Source: a virus
IMG/VR virus record: IMGVR_UViG_3300031857_001098
Span: 1 to 27,437 of that record
Length of the DNA: 27,437 bases
Direction: 5' to 3' (one strand)
Positions within the stretch are counted from its first letter, which is position 1, and every line of letters begins with the position of its first letter. The translations under genes and the position numbers were made by a program. The notes under the pieces are model-generated. The model ran no database searches. It was not told the origin of the DNA and was given only the letters and a program-made list of their open reading frames with translations. Of this stretch, positions 1 through 8,351 are shown one piece after another.

Positions 1-45
1 GCACGCGATCACCCTTGACTTATGGGAGGGCAAGGACCCAATTTT

Positions 46-375
46 TTAGGCTGGCAGCAAAAGCGGCAGCTGGGTGGCCTGTGGTTTGGATTTGAGCAGG
101 AGAGCTTGGATGAGCTGCCATCGCTCTGCGCTGTAAAACGATTGAGATGCAAACCAGTTATGGGCATCGTGATCACGCTTGTTGCTGTTGCATCGATGGC
201 AAGCAGGCACGATGTTGCCGAGGTGATGCTCGCCGCCTTTGCTGATCGGCACAACGTGTTCAATCTGCAGATCTCCAGTCGCACCGCAATAGGCGCAGGC
301 GTGATTGAACTCCCCCCACCGTCTCAAGAGGTGGGAGGGGGTCAAGTGATGGGGGGTGCCATCACGTTGCGCCAC
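46..375 (-). CDS. HNH endonuclease
   Basis: 109-residue HNH nuclease. A zinc knuckle (C27, C30, C59, C62) frames the core: E39-H40 of the first strand, then KGG and the LGNIVPACHRCN helix region. Such small HNH enzymes cut DNA with a beta-beta-alpha metal fold; in phages they often sit beside the terminase and help DNA packaging. The only possible start is a GTG at 375, because an in-frame TAG lies just upstream. It follows the 226-aa gene by 19 nt and is read in the same direction. The C-terminal tail (W, Q, F, S, then a helix) resembles that of the HNH gene at 13796-14113. The 45 nt beyond its stop, at the window edge, show no certain gene; a GTG at position 12 could begin one. Confidence 0.85.
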   Translation of the reverse strand: MAQRDGTPHHLTPSHLLRRWGEFNHACAYCGATGDLQIEHVVPISKGGEHHLGNIVPACHRCNSNKRDHDAHNWFASQSFYSAERWQLIQALLLKSKPQATQLPLLLPA

Positions 376-394
376 CTTGCGCTAGGCCACCACA

Positions 395-1075
395 TTAACG
401 CGCAGAGGCGACGGCGCGTTCAAGGCTTGTACGCAGGTATTCGTTGAATCGGCGTTGGACGACCTTACTGCCGATCTCATCAATCTTGAAGATGCGTTGA
501 TAGGTGGCTGATGGCTTGCCGACGAACAGGGGCCTAAGGCGCAGTCCGGTGCGTTTGGTGCCTGTTCGTTCGTAGACGCCTGGAGGCCGTGCCCCACCGG
601 CTGGTGTGCCGATAAAGACCGACCCTTTGCCTTTGGTGCTGATCTTCGCTGAAAGCCGCGTCAGAACGGACAGGGACACGTTGCCTTGTGCGTTGCGGTT
701 GATCGCGGCTGGGATAAGTCGAGAGGCATTGCCGACGCTTCCAGAAGCCTGTGCGAAGTATTTGGCCTCGAATGGCTTCGTGCCTCGCAAGCCACCAAGG
801 ATGTTGGCTTTGAGATAGGGGCGACGGCGAGCTTCTGGGTAAACCACTGCGATGAGCGTGGTTTTGGTGGACTTTTGAACCAGCCACGCATTTTGGATGA
901 AGGTGGTTGGTCGATCAAAGACCTCGCGTGAAGCGCCTTTAAGAGCATCACGGGCACTGAACGCTGCGCTGTTCAGCGCCTGACTGGTGGCGAAGGGTAG
1001 TTGCTTGGCGACCACGGCCGATCGACGTTGCAGGAGACCCATGCCCTGTTGGTCGATGGTGATGTTGATGGCCAT
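395..1075 (-). CDS. Putative virion-associated phage protein (DRPTxF family)
   Basis: 226 residues, basic, no membrane segment. The N-terminal half carries SQALNSAAFSARDAL and then DRPTTFIQNAW, a pattern I remember from proteins annotated as phage tail or head-tail completion proteins; I cannot name a Pfam family with certainty. The C-terminal half is rich in Arg and Lys. It starts at ATG 1075 and is followed after 19 nt by the HNH gene. A structural role is inferred from family resemblance only. Its position next to the primase, away from the tail genes at the right end, makes sense if missing head genes lie to the left in a circular or concatemeric map. Confidence 0.6.
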   Translation of the reverse strand: MAINITIDQQGMGLLQRRSAVVAKQLPFATSQALNSAAFSARDALKGASREVFDRPTTFIQNAWLVQKSTKTTLIAVVYPEARRRPYLKANILGGLRGTKPFEAKYFAQASGSVGNASRLIPAAINRNAQGNVSLSVLTRLSAKISTKGKGSVFIGTPAGGARPPGVYERTGTKRTGLRLRPLFVGKPSATYQRIFKIDEIGSKVVQRRFNEYLRTSLERAVASAR

Positions 1076-1125
1076 GCGCCAAGGGTAGGGGCGGCAGCGC
1101 GCCCCCTCCAGTGAAAAGGCGTGAA

Positions 1126-1566
1126 CTAGCGGCGAGCGAGAGGGTGCTCGATCACTTGCTCGGTGAACTGCTCTAGGTGATCGATGCTGCGCTTGCTGAT
1201 GCCGATGGATGCGTTTAGCCGATTGAAGTGCTTGGTGGTGACGGGAAAGTCCATGGCCATCGCCGCAACGATGCAGGAGCCGTTGTGGACGTAGCTGCCA
1301 CGGTCACCAACCATGAAGTGCTCTTCGATTCGGTGCTTCAGGTAGTAGCTGCTGACGCCCTTGGACTTGATGGGCTGGGCCTGGGTGAAATACCAGCGGC
1401 ATAGGCAGACCATGGCGTAGTCGTCGTCTGTCCAGGTCTCTGGCCGCTCTGGCGTGTACCAGTGAATGCCATTGGGGCAGATCTGAGGGAAACGGCGCTG
1501 GGCTTCACGGACGGCCTCTTGGGCCCATGCGAGGGCAGCTGCGTCGAAGTAGGTGGTCAATGTCAT
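1126..1566 (-). CDS. Hypothetical protein
   Basis: 146 residues, not recognised. It is acidic to neutral with many aromatic residues (NGIHWYTPERPETWTDDDY near residues 33-51), no signal peptide and no membrane segment. Coding is supported by the ATG at 1566, the clear reading frame and its tight fit 50 nt ahead of the 226-aa gene. A 10-mer (AGCCCTTACC) lies 14 nt upstream of the start and is also present upstream of the primase start. No function can be assigned. Confidence 0.65.
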   Translation of the reverse strand: MTLTTYFDAAALAWAQEAVREAQRRFPQICPNGIHWYTPERPETWTDDDYAMVCLCRWYFTQAQPIKSKGVSSYYLKHRIEEHFMVGDRGSYVHNGSCIVAAMAMDFPVTTKHFNRLNASIGISKRSIDHLEQFTEQVIEHPLARR

Positions 1567-1610
1567 GAGTGTGTGTCCGGGTAAGGGCTGGACGAGAGCA
1601 AATTAGCAGG

Positions 1611-1830
1611 ATGAAGGCAAGGTGAGGGCAAAACCCCAGTAATTGCAGTGGTGAAGGCAACAAAGGCAAGATTCGCCTCTTTCTCTACACACGTATTACT
1701 TACCTCTTATATCTTTCTCATACACGTGCGGTAGGCACGGGTTATTAGGGTTCGACATAGTGTTTGCAAGGGGTTTGGCCTTCGACTTGGGTTCGATTTA
1801 GCCTCGAAACGAAGGCAAGTTGCCTTCACC
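1611..1830. repeat. GAAGGCAA repeat cluster, candidate replication origin
   Basis: The gap between the primase stop and the next leftward gene holds copies of GAAGGCAA at 1613-1620, 1653-1660 and 1811-1818. Near copies lie at 1624-1631 (GAGGGCAA) and 1662-1669 (AAAGGCAA). Reverse-strand copies lie at 1820-1827 and, just inside the primase gene, at 1873-1880. The copies at 1811 and 1820 form a perfect palindrome with a single G in the middle. Between the copies, about 1678-1728 is clearly A+T-rich compared with its surroundings. Short iterated sites plus an A+T-rich stretch beside a primase-helicase gene are the usual anatomy of a phage origin. That it acts as one is inference. Confidence 0.45.
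1778..1816 (-). terminator. Nested hairpin after the primase gene
   Basis: Outer arms GCCTTCG (1778-1784) and CGAAGGC (1810-1816) enclose inner arms TTCGA (1792-1796) and TCGAA (1804-1808). It begins 10 nt beyond the primase stop on the transcribed strand. There is no U-tract, so it may be a Rho-independent-like stop, an mRNA-protecting stem or part of the origin. The outer arms overlap the GAAGGCAA repeats. Confidence 0.35.
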
Positions 1831-4225
1831 CGATCGAGGGTGGAATTTGGACGCCGACAAGGGTCACCGTTCTTGCCTTCGCATCTCGGGTCGTCTTCAA
1901 CTCGGGGAACACCACCTGCAGGCGCTGCACGAGCAGCCTCGATGCCTTGACCGGGGGGTCGTTCGGTGGATCGATGACCCACCTGCCATTGCCGTCCTTG
2001 AAGCCCTCTTCCTGGTACCAGCGGCACAGATGCGCCCAGACCGCCAGCAGGGGTGTCTCAGCCTCTTCCTCCCACTGAAGCCCCACCTCATCGCAGAAGT
2101 CCCAGAGGTGGCTGCCCTTGCGTCTGACAGCCTTCATAGCCTCCCGACCGGTCTCGTAGTCAATGCCGTGCTCTACCGCCAGCTGCAGGCCCTCTAGGAG
2201 CCAGTTGAGGAAGGCTGGGCAGATCTGGGTGGAGATGAACTCGGGGTCGTCCTTCAGGCGTGGATCGGCCTTGATGTGGTCGGGCCTTGTCGGCACCGAC
2301 ATGTAGGTGCGTCTGAACTGGAAGACGTGAAAGCGGGTCTCGATGGCGGCCTGCTCACCGGTCAGGGATGGCTCCTTGTTGAGATTGAAGACGAACAGGC
2401 AGTTAGGGGTGAAGGTGGACTCCTGGATCCCCTTCACCTCCCATGCCAGCTCTTCGCCTGAGATGGCGGACTTGAGTGCCTGCAGGCTGTCGATGTGAAC
2501 GAACTGGCTGTTCTCGGAAGACCAGTTGATTGAGGCGTCGCGGAGGGGTGCGATGGGGAATTTCCGGCCTTGGTCGTACTGGCGGAAATCGGCAAGGGTG
2601 CAGGAGCTGAAGTTGCGAGCGCCGAGGGTGTTGCGGAGCGCAGTGCGGATGGTGTCCTTGCCGTTGGAACCGGAACCGATCATGAGCAGCGCCCTGGGAC
2701 GGCCGCGTTTGGCGCGATAGGTGGCGAGATCTAGGGATGAACCGAGGATGCGCTGGATGGTGTCCTGATCGGTTGGCTCTACCGCCTCCAGCAGGGTGTG
2801 GAGGTATTTCGGATCAGCGTCCGGGTCGTAGTCGTAGCTGGTGACGTAGGTGAAGGGGACGGAGGGGTCGTGGGGTGAGAAGTCCAGCTCAAAGCGGCCG
2901 TGGTTCCAGTGCCAGCTGACGACACCATTGCGGCAGTTGACGGCATTGGGTGGGTTGACTTCGCAGCTACCGAGCCGGTCGCGGAACCATGCGAGGGACT
3001 CGGCTACATAGCGAGGGCGTGCCCATGGATGGATGATCGGACCGTTTTTGCCATCGCGGGCCTCAAGGGTTGACAGGAAATGGGCGAGCTGGGGCGTGAG
3101 GTTGGAATCGGGAACGGGCTCGTAGTGGGTGTCGTTCCAACGATGAAAGATGTTGTCGTGACAGATCCAACGATCCTTGGGGTAGCGAAAGACGCCTTTA
3201 AGCACCTCCGGGAGATAGTCAGCGGTCTTGCTGCCGAGCTGCGTGTTGATCACATCCACCATGTCGAGGGCGGATGCAGCGGGGACTTTGCGGACCACCT
3301 TCATGGCGGAAGGCGGCTGCCAGCCGTGCTGCTTGGCGAAATACCAGAAGGTGCCGGCAGTAATGCGTTCACCGCCTGAACGTGCAACCTGTTCGATCTC
3401 TGCAAACAGGGGGCTGTGCTTGGCCATGAGGCCCTTGGCGTAGTCGATGGTGCCGCCGGCTTCTTCGCACGCCTTGATGAGGCCCCAAAGCAGGTTGCGA
3501 TAGAGGGGATATTGCTTTTGCTTGGGCACTGCTGCGGGGATGCAGCTGAGTGCGTCTTCGACTTGGCTGAGGGGGCGCGGGTCGTAATCGGTGAAGCGTT
3601 GCGCGCGTTCCAGCTGCTCCAGCGTTTCCTCTGCTGGGAGGCAGGCTTCGATCTGTTCGAGGGTGTAGAGCTGCTCTGAGACGTGAACGATGGAAGCCTG
3701 GGCGCCGAGGGTGCCATCAGCTGAGACGTGAAATGTGCCCGGTAGGCGCATCACACGGGATGGGTTCTTGAGGGTGCGATCGGCGTCCGCGTGATCGAGC
3801 AAGCGTGTCTGGATGATGCGCCACCGTTGAGGACTGATCAGCTCAGAGAGCACCCAGTAGTTATGGATGGACTTGCCGCCGGTATCGACTTGAATGGTGG
3901 GTTCTGGCAGGCCAAGATCACGCCATGCAGTAACCTGCCAATCCTTAGGGCGATCATCCCATTCACAGAAGAATGCGCGGCAGGCTGTGATTTCTGCGTC
4001 AGTGTCACCGCCATCGTTAATGACGACGTAGACGCCGCGTCCTTCTGCTTGCCAGTTCTCTACAACAGAGCGAGATGGTGGCGCCTTGCGTCCTGAATCG
4101 TTGGGTTTATTAGGGTGTCCTGAGGGGTAGAAACCACGCAGGCGCGATGTGCCTGTTGGCTTCCCGATGATCGTCAGGAACTCACGGATTGCGCCGAAAT
4201 CTGGTGTTTTCTGTAGATTTGTCAT
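1826..4225 (-). CDS. Primase-helicase: AEP-like primase with SF3 (D5) helicase
   Basis: 799 residues from the ATG at 4225; the open frame extends to 4435, but that part overlaps the VRR-NUC gene and reads as junk. The N-terminal part looks like an archaeo-eukaryotic type primase of phage and plasmid replicons: acidic pair in FFCEWDD (85-91), SIH of the sxH motif at 119-121, then NPSRVMRLPGT (154-164). The C-terminal half is a D5-like SF3 helicase with Walker A GSGSNGKDT (517-525) and an INWSSE Walker-B-like strand further on. It would unwind and prime the phage DNA. It is last in a leftward cluster after the SF2 helicase and VRR-NUC. A candidate origin follows its stop. No Shine-Dalgarno is seen; AGCCCTTACC precedes the start. 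Confidence 0.85.
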   Translation of the reverse strand: MTNLQKTPDFGAIREFLTIIGKPTGTSRLRGFYPSGHPNKPNDSGRKAPPSRSVVENWQAEGRGVYVVINDGGDTDAEITACRAFFCEWDDRPKDWQVTAWRDLGLPEPTIQVDTGGKSIHNYWVLSELISPQRWRIIQTRLLDHADADRTLKNPSRVMRLPGTFHVSADGTLGAQASIVHVSEQLYTLEQIEACLPAEETLEQLERAQRFTDYDPRPLSQVEDALSCIPAAVPKQKQYPLYRNLLWGLIKACEEAGGTIDYAKGLMAKHSPLFAEIEQVARSGGERITAGTFWYFAKQHGWQPPSAMKVVRKVPAASALDMVDVINTQLGSKTADYLPEVLKGVFRYPKDRWICHDNIFHRWNDTHYEPVPDSNLTPQLAHFLSTLEARDGKNGPIIHPWARPRYVAESLAWFRDRLGSCEVNPPNAVNCRNGVVSWHWNHGRFELDFSPHDPSVPFTYVTSYDYDPDADPKYLHTLLEAVEPTDQDTIQRILGSSLDLATYRAKRGRPRALLMIGSGSNGKDTIRTALRNTLGARNFSSCTLADFRQYDQGRKFPIAPLRDASINWSSENSQFVHIDSLQALKSAISGEELAWEVKGIQESTFTPNCLFVFNLNKEPSLTGEQAAIETRFHVFQFRRTYMSVPTRPDHIKADPRLKDDPEFISTQICPAFLNWLLEGLQLAVEHGIDYETGREAMKAVRRKGSHLWDFCDEVGLQWEEEAETPLLAVWAHLCRWYQEEGFKDGNGRWVIDPPNDPPVKASRLLVQRLQVVFPELKTTRDAKARTVTLVGVQIPPSIG

Positions 4226-4298
4226 GTCTGCAGGTAAGGGCTGTGGACCGCGGCCGGGGTGTGTGGAGCACCGCCGGCCACCTTTTTGGGCAGGTGCA

Positions 4299-4658
4299 TT
4301 ATGGGGTGCCTTCCAGGATTGTGACGGCATCAGCCACCGATCTGGCCACGCCAGCGATGCCACCAGCACCACGCACCGCGCCGATCCAAGCGTGCTGCTC
4401 GGGTCTGACGCGACCATTGGGCAGCTTGATTTCAATGCTGGTGAATACAGCGATCCGCTGCCCGACCATCTCAGGGGTGACCACCACGGTGCGCCAGCCG
4501 ATCAGATCAGCAGATCCGCGAGCCAGGCCAAATGTGACGAGCCGACCCGTACGTGGATCGGGCAGCGATCCGACCTGATTGCGGAACAGCTTCAGATCAG
4601 ATCGCGTGCCAACGGCAAGTCGGATTTGCTGTTGAAGGGTGGTCTCAGCGTTGGCCAC
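4299..4658 (-). CDS. VRR-NUC domain nuclease
   Basis: 119 residues if started at GTG 4658, where the start overlaps the helicase stop by 14 nt; a TTG at 4688 is the alternative. The fold is shown by the PD-(D/E)XK signature of the VRR-NUC family: GSADLIG with D51, SIEIK with E76 and K78, and Q88 after GRVRPEQ. Stand-alone phage VRR-NUC proteins are small and probably act on branched or replicating DNA; the domain is also found in FAN1. Here it lies between an SF2 helicase and the primase, which suggests a helicase-nuclease partnership in replication or recombination. The substrate is unknown. Confidence 0.8.
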   Translation of the reverse strand: MANAETTLQQQIRLAVGTRSDLKLFRNQVGSLPDPRTGRLVTFGLARGSADLIGWRTVVVTPEMVGQRIAVFTSIEIKLPNGRVRPEQHAWIGAVRGAGGIAGVARSVADAVTILEGTP

Positions 4659-6003
4659 GGGCGAAGTAAACGTGCTTCGCCCATCCAACTGGATTCTTCA
4701 TGCCTCTGGCTTGCCCGACAGCAATGAGTTGTTGCAGGGTGCGTGCTTGCCGGCGCTCATCAGTGCGTTGGCGCACTTCCTCGCGCTTGAGCTCACGCAG
4801 CTCGCCAGCCATCTCGCGTATGACCCGCGATCTGATCGGCACACAGCCTGCCCCACACACCGGACAGATCGGCGCGGGCTTGAATGCTGCGAAGCATTCG
4901 GGGCATGTACGTACAGATGGCGCTGGTGTGCCTTTGCTGCGCCGCATACGGTCATCAAGCGACCAGTCACGGTGATCATCGGGGAATCCATGCCGCTTGA
5001 CGTTGCCGACGTGATCAAGGATCACTGCGTGCGCCTTGCCAGGTGCTGGCCGCAGCACACGACCGACCTGCTGCAGGTAGAGGCCTAGTGATTGCGTGGG
5101 CCTGAGCAGGATGGCGCAGCTGGCGGCTGGCACGTCGAATCCTTCGCTGACCACGTCGACGGTGACCAGCACGCGGATGCGATGCGCGGCAAAGTCGGCC
5201 ACGACCTGATCGCGGTCTGGAGTATTGCCTAGCAACAGTTCGGCGCCAATACCTGCCGTCTTAAATGCGTCGCACACTGAGACGGCATGGTTGACATTGC
5301 AGCAGAACGCGATCGCTTGCTGGCCTGCTGCAAGGCGCTGGTAATGGCTGATGGCGTCACCGGTGACGGTTGGCCGATCCATAGCGGCCGCGGCCTGATC
5401 GTTGGCGTAATCACCACCACGGCTGCGGATGCCCTTGAGATCGGCCACCACTGGCGGCGCGTAGATGCGGGCTGGTGATAGGTAGCCAGTGAAGATCAGA
5501 TCGGCCACTGATGGGCCGAGCACCATGGTGTCAAAGGTGCCGCGCAGGCCGCAACCATCTAGACGGCATGGCGTGGCGCTGACACCAAGACGGTAAGCAT
5601 CGGGCCAGTGGTCGAGGATGCGCGCCCACTGGCCTGCAGTGGCGTGGTGGGCCTCATCAATGATGATCAGAGTCGGCTGCCAGTCCAACCGGCTGAGCCG
5701 GCGCGCGAGTGTCTGGACGGATGCGATCTGCACCGCGTGATCGGATGACGGAATGCCTGCGGCGATGATGCCGTGCTCGAGGCCGACCCATGCGAGCTTG
5801 CTGCTGGTCTGGTGGATCAGTTCACGGCGATGCACAAGGATCAGGACGTGGCGATTGCGTGCTGCGGCGTTGGCTGAGATCGCGGCGATGATTACCGTCT
5901 TGCCCATACCCGTAGGAGCCACCAGCAGCACTGACTTAGCGCCCGACTGATAAGCCGAGCGCAGATCATCAATGGCGCGGTCTTGGTAAGACCTCAGTTG
6001 CAT
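4645..6003 (-). CDS. SF2 DEAH-box DNA helicase with zinc ribbon
   Basis: 452 residues. Superfamily 2 motifs are in order: APTGMGKT (29-36, Walker A), DEAH (116-119), SAT (142-144) and QQVGRVLRPA (311-320, motif VI with the arginine finger). After the helicase core comes a four-cysteine cluster, CPEC at 367-370 and CPVC at 380-383, a likely zinc ribbon for nucleic acid binding, then a charged helical tail. It resembles the phage and type III restriction (ResIII) class of helicases. The ATG at 6003 overlaps the stop of the upstream fusion gene by 10 nt, and its own end overlaps the VRR-NUC start, so the three are translated together. Confidence 0.88.
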   Translation of the reverse strand: MQLRSYQDRAIDDLRSAYQSGAKSVLLVAPTGMGKTVIIAAISANAAARNRHVLILVHRRELIHQTSSKLAWVGLEHGIIAAGIPSSDHAVQIASVQTLARRLSRLDWQPTLIIIDEAHHATAGQWARILDHWPDAYRLGVSATPCRLDGCGLRGTFDTMVLGPSVADLIFTGYLSPARIYAPPVVADLKGIRSRGGDYANDQAAAAMDRPTVTGDAISHYQRLAAGQQAIAFCCNVNHAVSVCDAFKTAGIGAELLLGNTPDRDQVVADFAAHRIRVLVTVDVVSEGFDVPAASCAILLRPTQSLGLYLQQVGRVLRPAPGKAHAVILDHVGNVKRHGFPDDHRDWSLDDRMRRSKGTPAPSVRTCPECFAAFKPAPICPVCGAGCVPIRSRVIREMAGELRELKREEVRQRTDERRQARTLQQLIAVGQARGMKNPVGWAKHVYFARGQR

Positions 6004-8261
6004 GGCAGCAGCTCCGCCTGCTTTGCCGCTTGTGCATTGGTCAGGTTCTTGACAGCGCAGTTGAAGTAGCTGGGCTTCAGTTCAAAGCCAACGAAGCGGC
6101 GATCCATCTCAAGGCTGACGTATCCCTCGCTGCCGATGCCAGCAAAAGGGCTCAGCACGAGATCGCCAGGGTTGCTCCACAACTGCAGGCCGCGGCGGAT
6201 CACCTCGAGTTGCAGCGGGCAGATGTGGCGTTCATCCTCATTGGCGCGAGCGCTGCGGTATTGCAGCGTGTCGGATGGATTGATGTCCATCCATACGGGG
6301 CTGGCGTAGCGCTGCCAGATATTGATCGAGTCTTTGATCGCATCACCGGTCTTGGCTGGTGGGTTCTCACCTGCAAACTCAGTGAACGGGCCAGCTACCG
6401 GCTCTGCGTTGTCGCCCAGCTTGCGCACGGTCACCAGGTAGTCAGGGATGCCTTGGCGGCTGAGTGCAGAGTCCTTGCGCACTTGCTTGTGCAGCAGACC
6501 GATCGCTTTGGTGCGCTGCATTGCGGTGACGGGATCCTTCCAGATGCACACCTCGCTATGAAACACAAAACCAGCAGCCTGGAAGATGCGCAGCATGTCA
6601 CCGCGGAAGTCCTTCACACCGATGAAGCCATCGCGTTCTTTGCTGCTGGGCAGATTCATGCAATGGAAGCTGATCAGTCTGCCGGGCATCATCACGCGGT
6701 GCAGCTCGCTGGCGAGGAATCCAAAGTGATCGAAGAACTCCTGCTCGGTGCGGCTGTTGCCCATATCGCGGTCGCTGTTGCTGTAGGTGTAGAGCGACGC
6801 GAACGGCGGGCTGAAAATGCTGTAGTGGATCGAATCAGAGTCCAGCTGGCGGATGCTCTCAACGCAGTCGCCCATGTACAGATCCCAGCTGTCGCCGGTC
6901 TTGTGCTCAGTGATGTGTGGAGCGACCTGGCGCTGGATCTTCTTGAGTTGTTCCATTGTGGATTGCTTCATGATGGTGACCATTGATTCGGCCATGGCGA
7001 TGCTGTCCGCTTCCTTGCGGCGGATGTTGTCGATCACGCGGCCTTCTGCCACGTCGTAGATGATGTGAGCATTGACGGGTTGCTGTTGCCCGAAGCGCCA
7101 GCAGCGGCGGATGGCTTGATAGAACGCTTCGTAGCTGTGTGACAGACCAACGAAGGCGACGTTGTGGCAGCCCTGGAAGTTCAAGCCAAAGCCAAAGATG
7201 CTGGGCTTGCTGACCAGCACGCGGATCTTGCCGTCTTGGAAGTCGATGGCGGCTTGCTGCTTGTGATCATCCGAATCGGAACCACTGACCTCGACTGCGC
7301 CATGTATGGCAGCAGTCAGCGCCTTGGATTCATCGTTCAGGTCACACCAGATCAACCACTGCTCGGTGCTGTTGTTGGCCAGGGTGGCTGCTGCTGCAAC
7401 GCGCAGATCGAGCGATGCCTTGCGCACCTGCCGCTGATCGCTCAATGTGCGGGCCTCCATGGCGAATAGTGCCATTTGGCCAGCGTCATCAGTTGCGGCA
7501 TCACGTGGCGCCTCAACTGTGCGGTCACTGATCTGAAGTGCCGGCAGGATGAAGCTGCCATCGTCGTAGCCAAGGTCTGATGGCTTGCGGATCGTGACGG
7601 CCCAGCTGCAGACCCACTCCCAGAACTTGCTCCGCGCGTGACCCTTGATCCGCCACTTAGCGGTATCGCCGCCGTCATGCACAAAGAACATGGCCAGCAT
7701 CTCAGTGCGGGTCATCACGCCGATGAACTCGGCATGGTTGCCGAGCTCCATGTGGTCGTTCGGTGCTGGTGTGGCTGAGCAAGCCAGACGGAATGGGGTC
7801 TGCGCGAAGGACTCGATGATCTGATTGCGGATCTTGCCCGTATATGCCTTGAGGATGCTGCTCTCATCCAGCACCACGCCATCGAATGCGGATGGGTCGA
7901 AGTGGCTCAGCTTCTCGTAGTTGGTGATCGTGATGCCGGGCTTGACCTCGGCCTGCGTTGCAGCAAACGAGCATGGGATGCCGAACTTGCTGCCCTCGCG
8001 CACGGTTTGATGTGCAACGGCAAGCGGCGCCAGCACCAGCACGTTGCCTTTGGTGTGCCGGCAGACCTGTGATGCCCATTCGAGCTGCATGGCGGTTTTG
8101 CCCATGCCGCAGTCGGCCCAGATGCAGAACCTGCCAACACGGCAGGCCATGGTCACGATGTCCCGCTGAAAGGGGAACAGCGGCGCGGTGAAGGATGCCG
8201 GATCAAATCCTGCTGGTGGGCAGGCTGTGGACTTTGAAGCCAGAAAGTCTGAGTAGGTCAT
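5994..8261 (-). CDS. SNF2-like helicase fused to a DNA methyltransferase
   Basis: 755 residues from ATG 8261; the frame runs on to 8378, but the extra 39 residues lie in the divergent promoter region and look non-coding. The first 440 residues are a SNF2/SF2 helicase: Walker A CGMGKT (51-56), Walker B DESS (132-135, in place of DEAH), SAT (162-164) and motif VI QAIRRCWRFGQ (382-391). From about 455 comes a DNA methyltransferase of beta-type order: catalytic SPPF (484-487) first, AdoMet-binding SPFAGIGSEG (704-713) last. SPPF favours N4-cytosine, but N6-adenine is possible. No separate restriction subunit is encoded nearby, so protection of phage DNA or epigenetic marking coupled to translocation is more likely than restriction. 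First gene of the leftward replication cluster. Confidence 0.85.
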   Translation of the reverse strand: MTYSDFLASKSTACPPAGFDPASFTAPLFPFQRDIVTMACRVGRFCIWADCGMGKTAMQLEWASQVCRHTKGNVLVLAPLAVAHQTVREGSKFGIPCSFAATQAEVKPGITITNYEKLSHFDPSAFDGVVLDESSILKAYTGKIRNQIIESFAQTPFRLACSATPAPNDHMELGNHAEFIGVMTRTEMLAMFFVHDGGDTAKWRIKGHARSKFWEWVCSWAVTIRKPSDLGYDDGSFILPALQISDRTVEAPRDAATDDAGQMALFAMEARTLSDQRQVRKASLDLRVAAAATLANNSTEQWLIWCDLNDESKALTAAIHGAVEVSGSDSDDHKQQAAIDFQDGKIRVLVSKPSIFGFGLNFQGCHNVAFVGLSHSYEAFYQAIRRCWRFGQQQPVNAHIIYDVAEGRVIDNIRRKEADSIAMAESMVTIMKQSTMEQLKKIQRQVAPHITEHKTGDSWDLYMGDCVESIRQLDSDSIHYSIFSPPFASLYTYSNSDRDMGNSRTEQEFFDHFGFLASELHRVMMPGRLISFHCMNLPSSKERDGFIGVKDFRGDMLRIFQAAGFVFHSEVCIWKDPVTAMQRTKAIGLLHKQVRKDSALSRQGIPDYLVTVRKLGDNAEPVAGPFTEFAGENPPAKTGDAIKDSINIWQRYASPVWMDINPSDTLQYRSARANEDERHICPLQLEVIRRGLQLWSNPGDLVLSPFAGIGSEGYVSLEMDRRFVGFELKPSYFNCAVKNLTNAQAAKQAELLPCN

Positions 8262-8312
8262 AGGCGGAGGATCGGGCTGGGTGTCCCAGCGCTCGGCACA
8301 GTAGCGCAGCCT

Positions 8313-8351
8313 GCCGCAACTGCTAGTATTTGGCCGCAATTGCCCGCAACT
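8313..8351 (+). promoter_or_regulatory. Divergent control region with three CCGCAA(C/T)T repeats
   Basis: The 90-bp gap between the leftward fusion gene and the rightward exonuclease holds CCGCAACT at 8314-8321, CCGCAATT at 8334-8341 and CCGCAACT at 8344-8351. Spacings are 20 and 10 bp, one face of the helix. An extended -10 candidate, TGCTAGTAT (8321-8329), lies between copies one and two; no good -35 is seen. The repeats would overlap a start of transcription near 8336, as expected for an operator. The binding protein is unknown. Confidence 0.4.

Noticed and set aside
4226-4435. Upstream extension of the primase ORF to 4435
   Set aside because: It overlaps the VRR-NUC gene in another frame, and its residues are low-quality; the primase-like sequence begins after the ATG at 4225.
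4149-4727. Rightward ORF of 192 codons
   Set aside because: It is antisense to the VRR-NUC and primase genes and has no motif.
6030-6986. Long rightward ORF of 318 codons
   Set aside because: It is opposite the methyltransferase with all its motifs; its own translation has no recognisable domain and is typical of a G+C-rich antisense frame.
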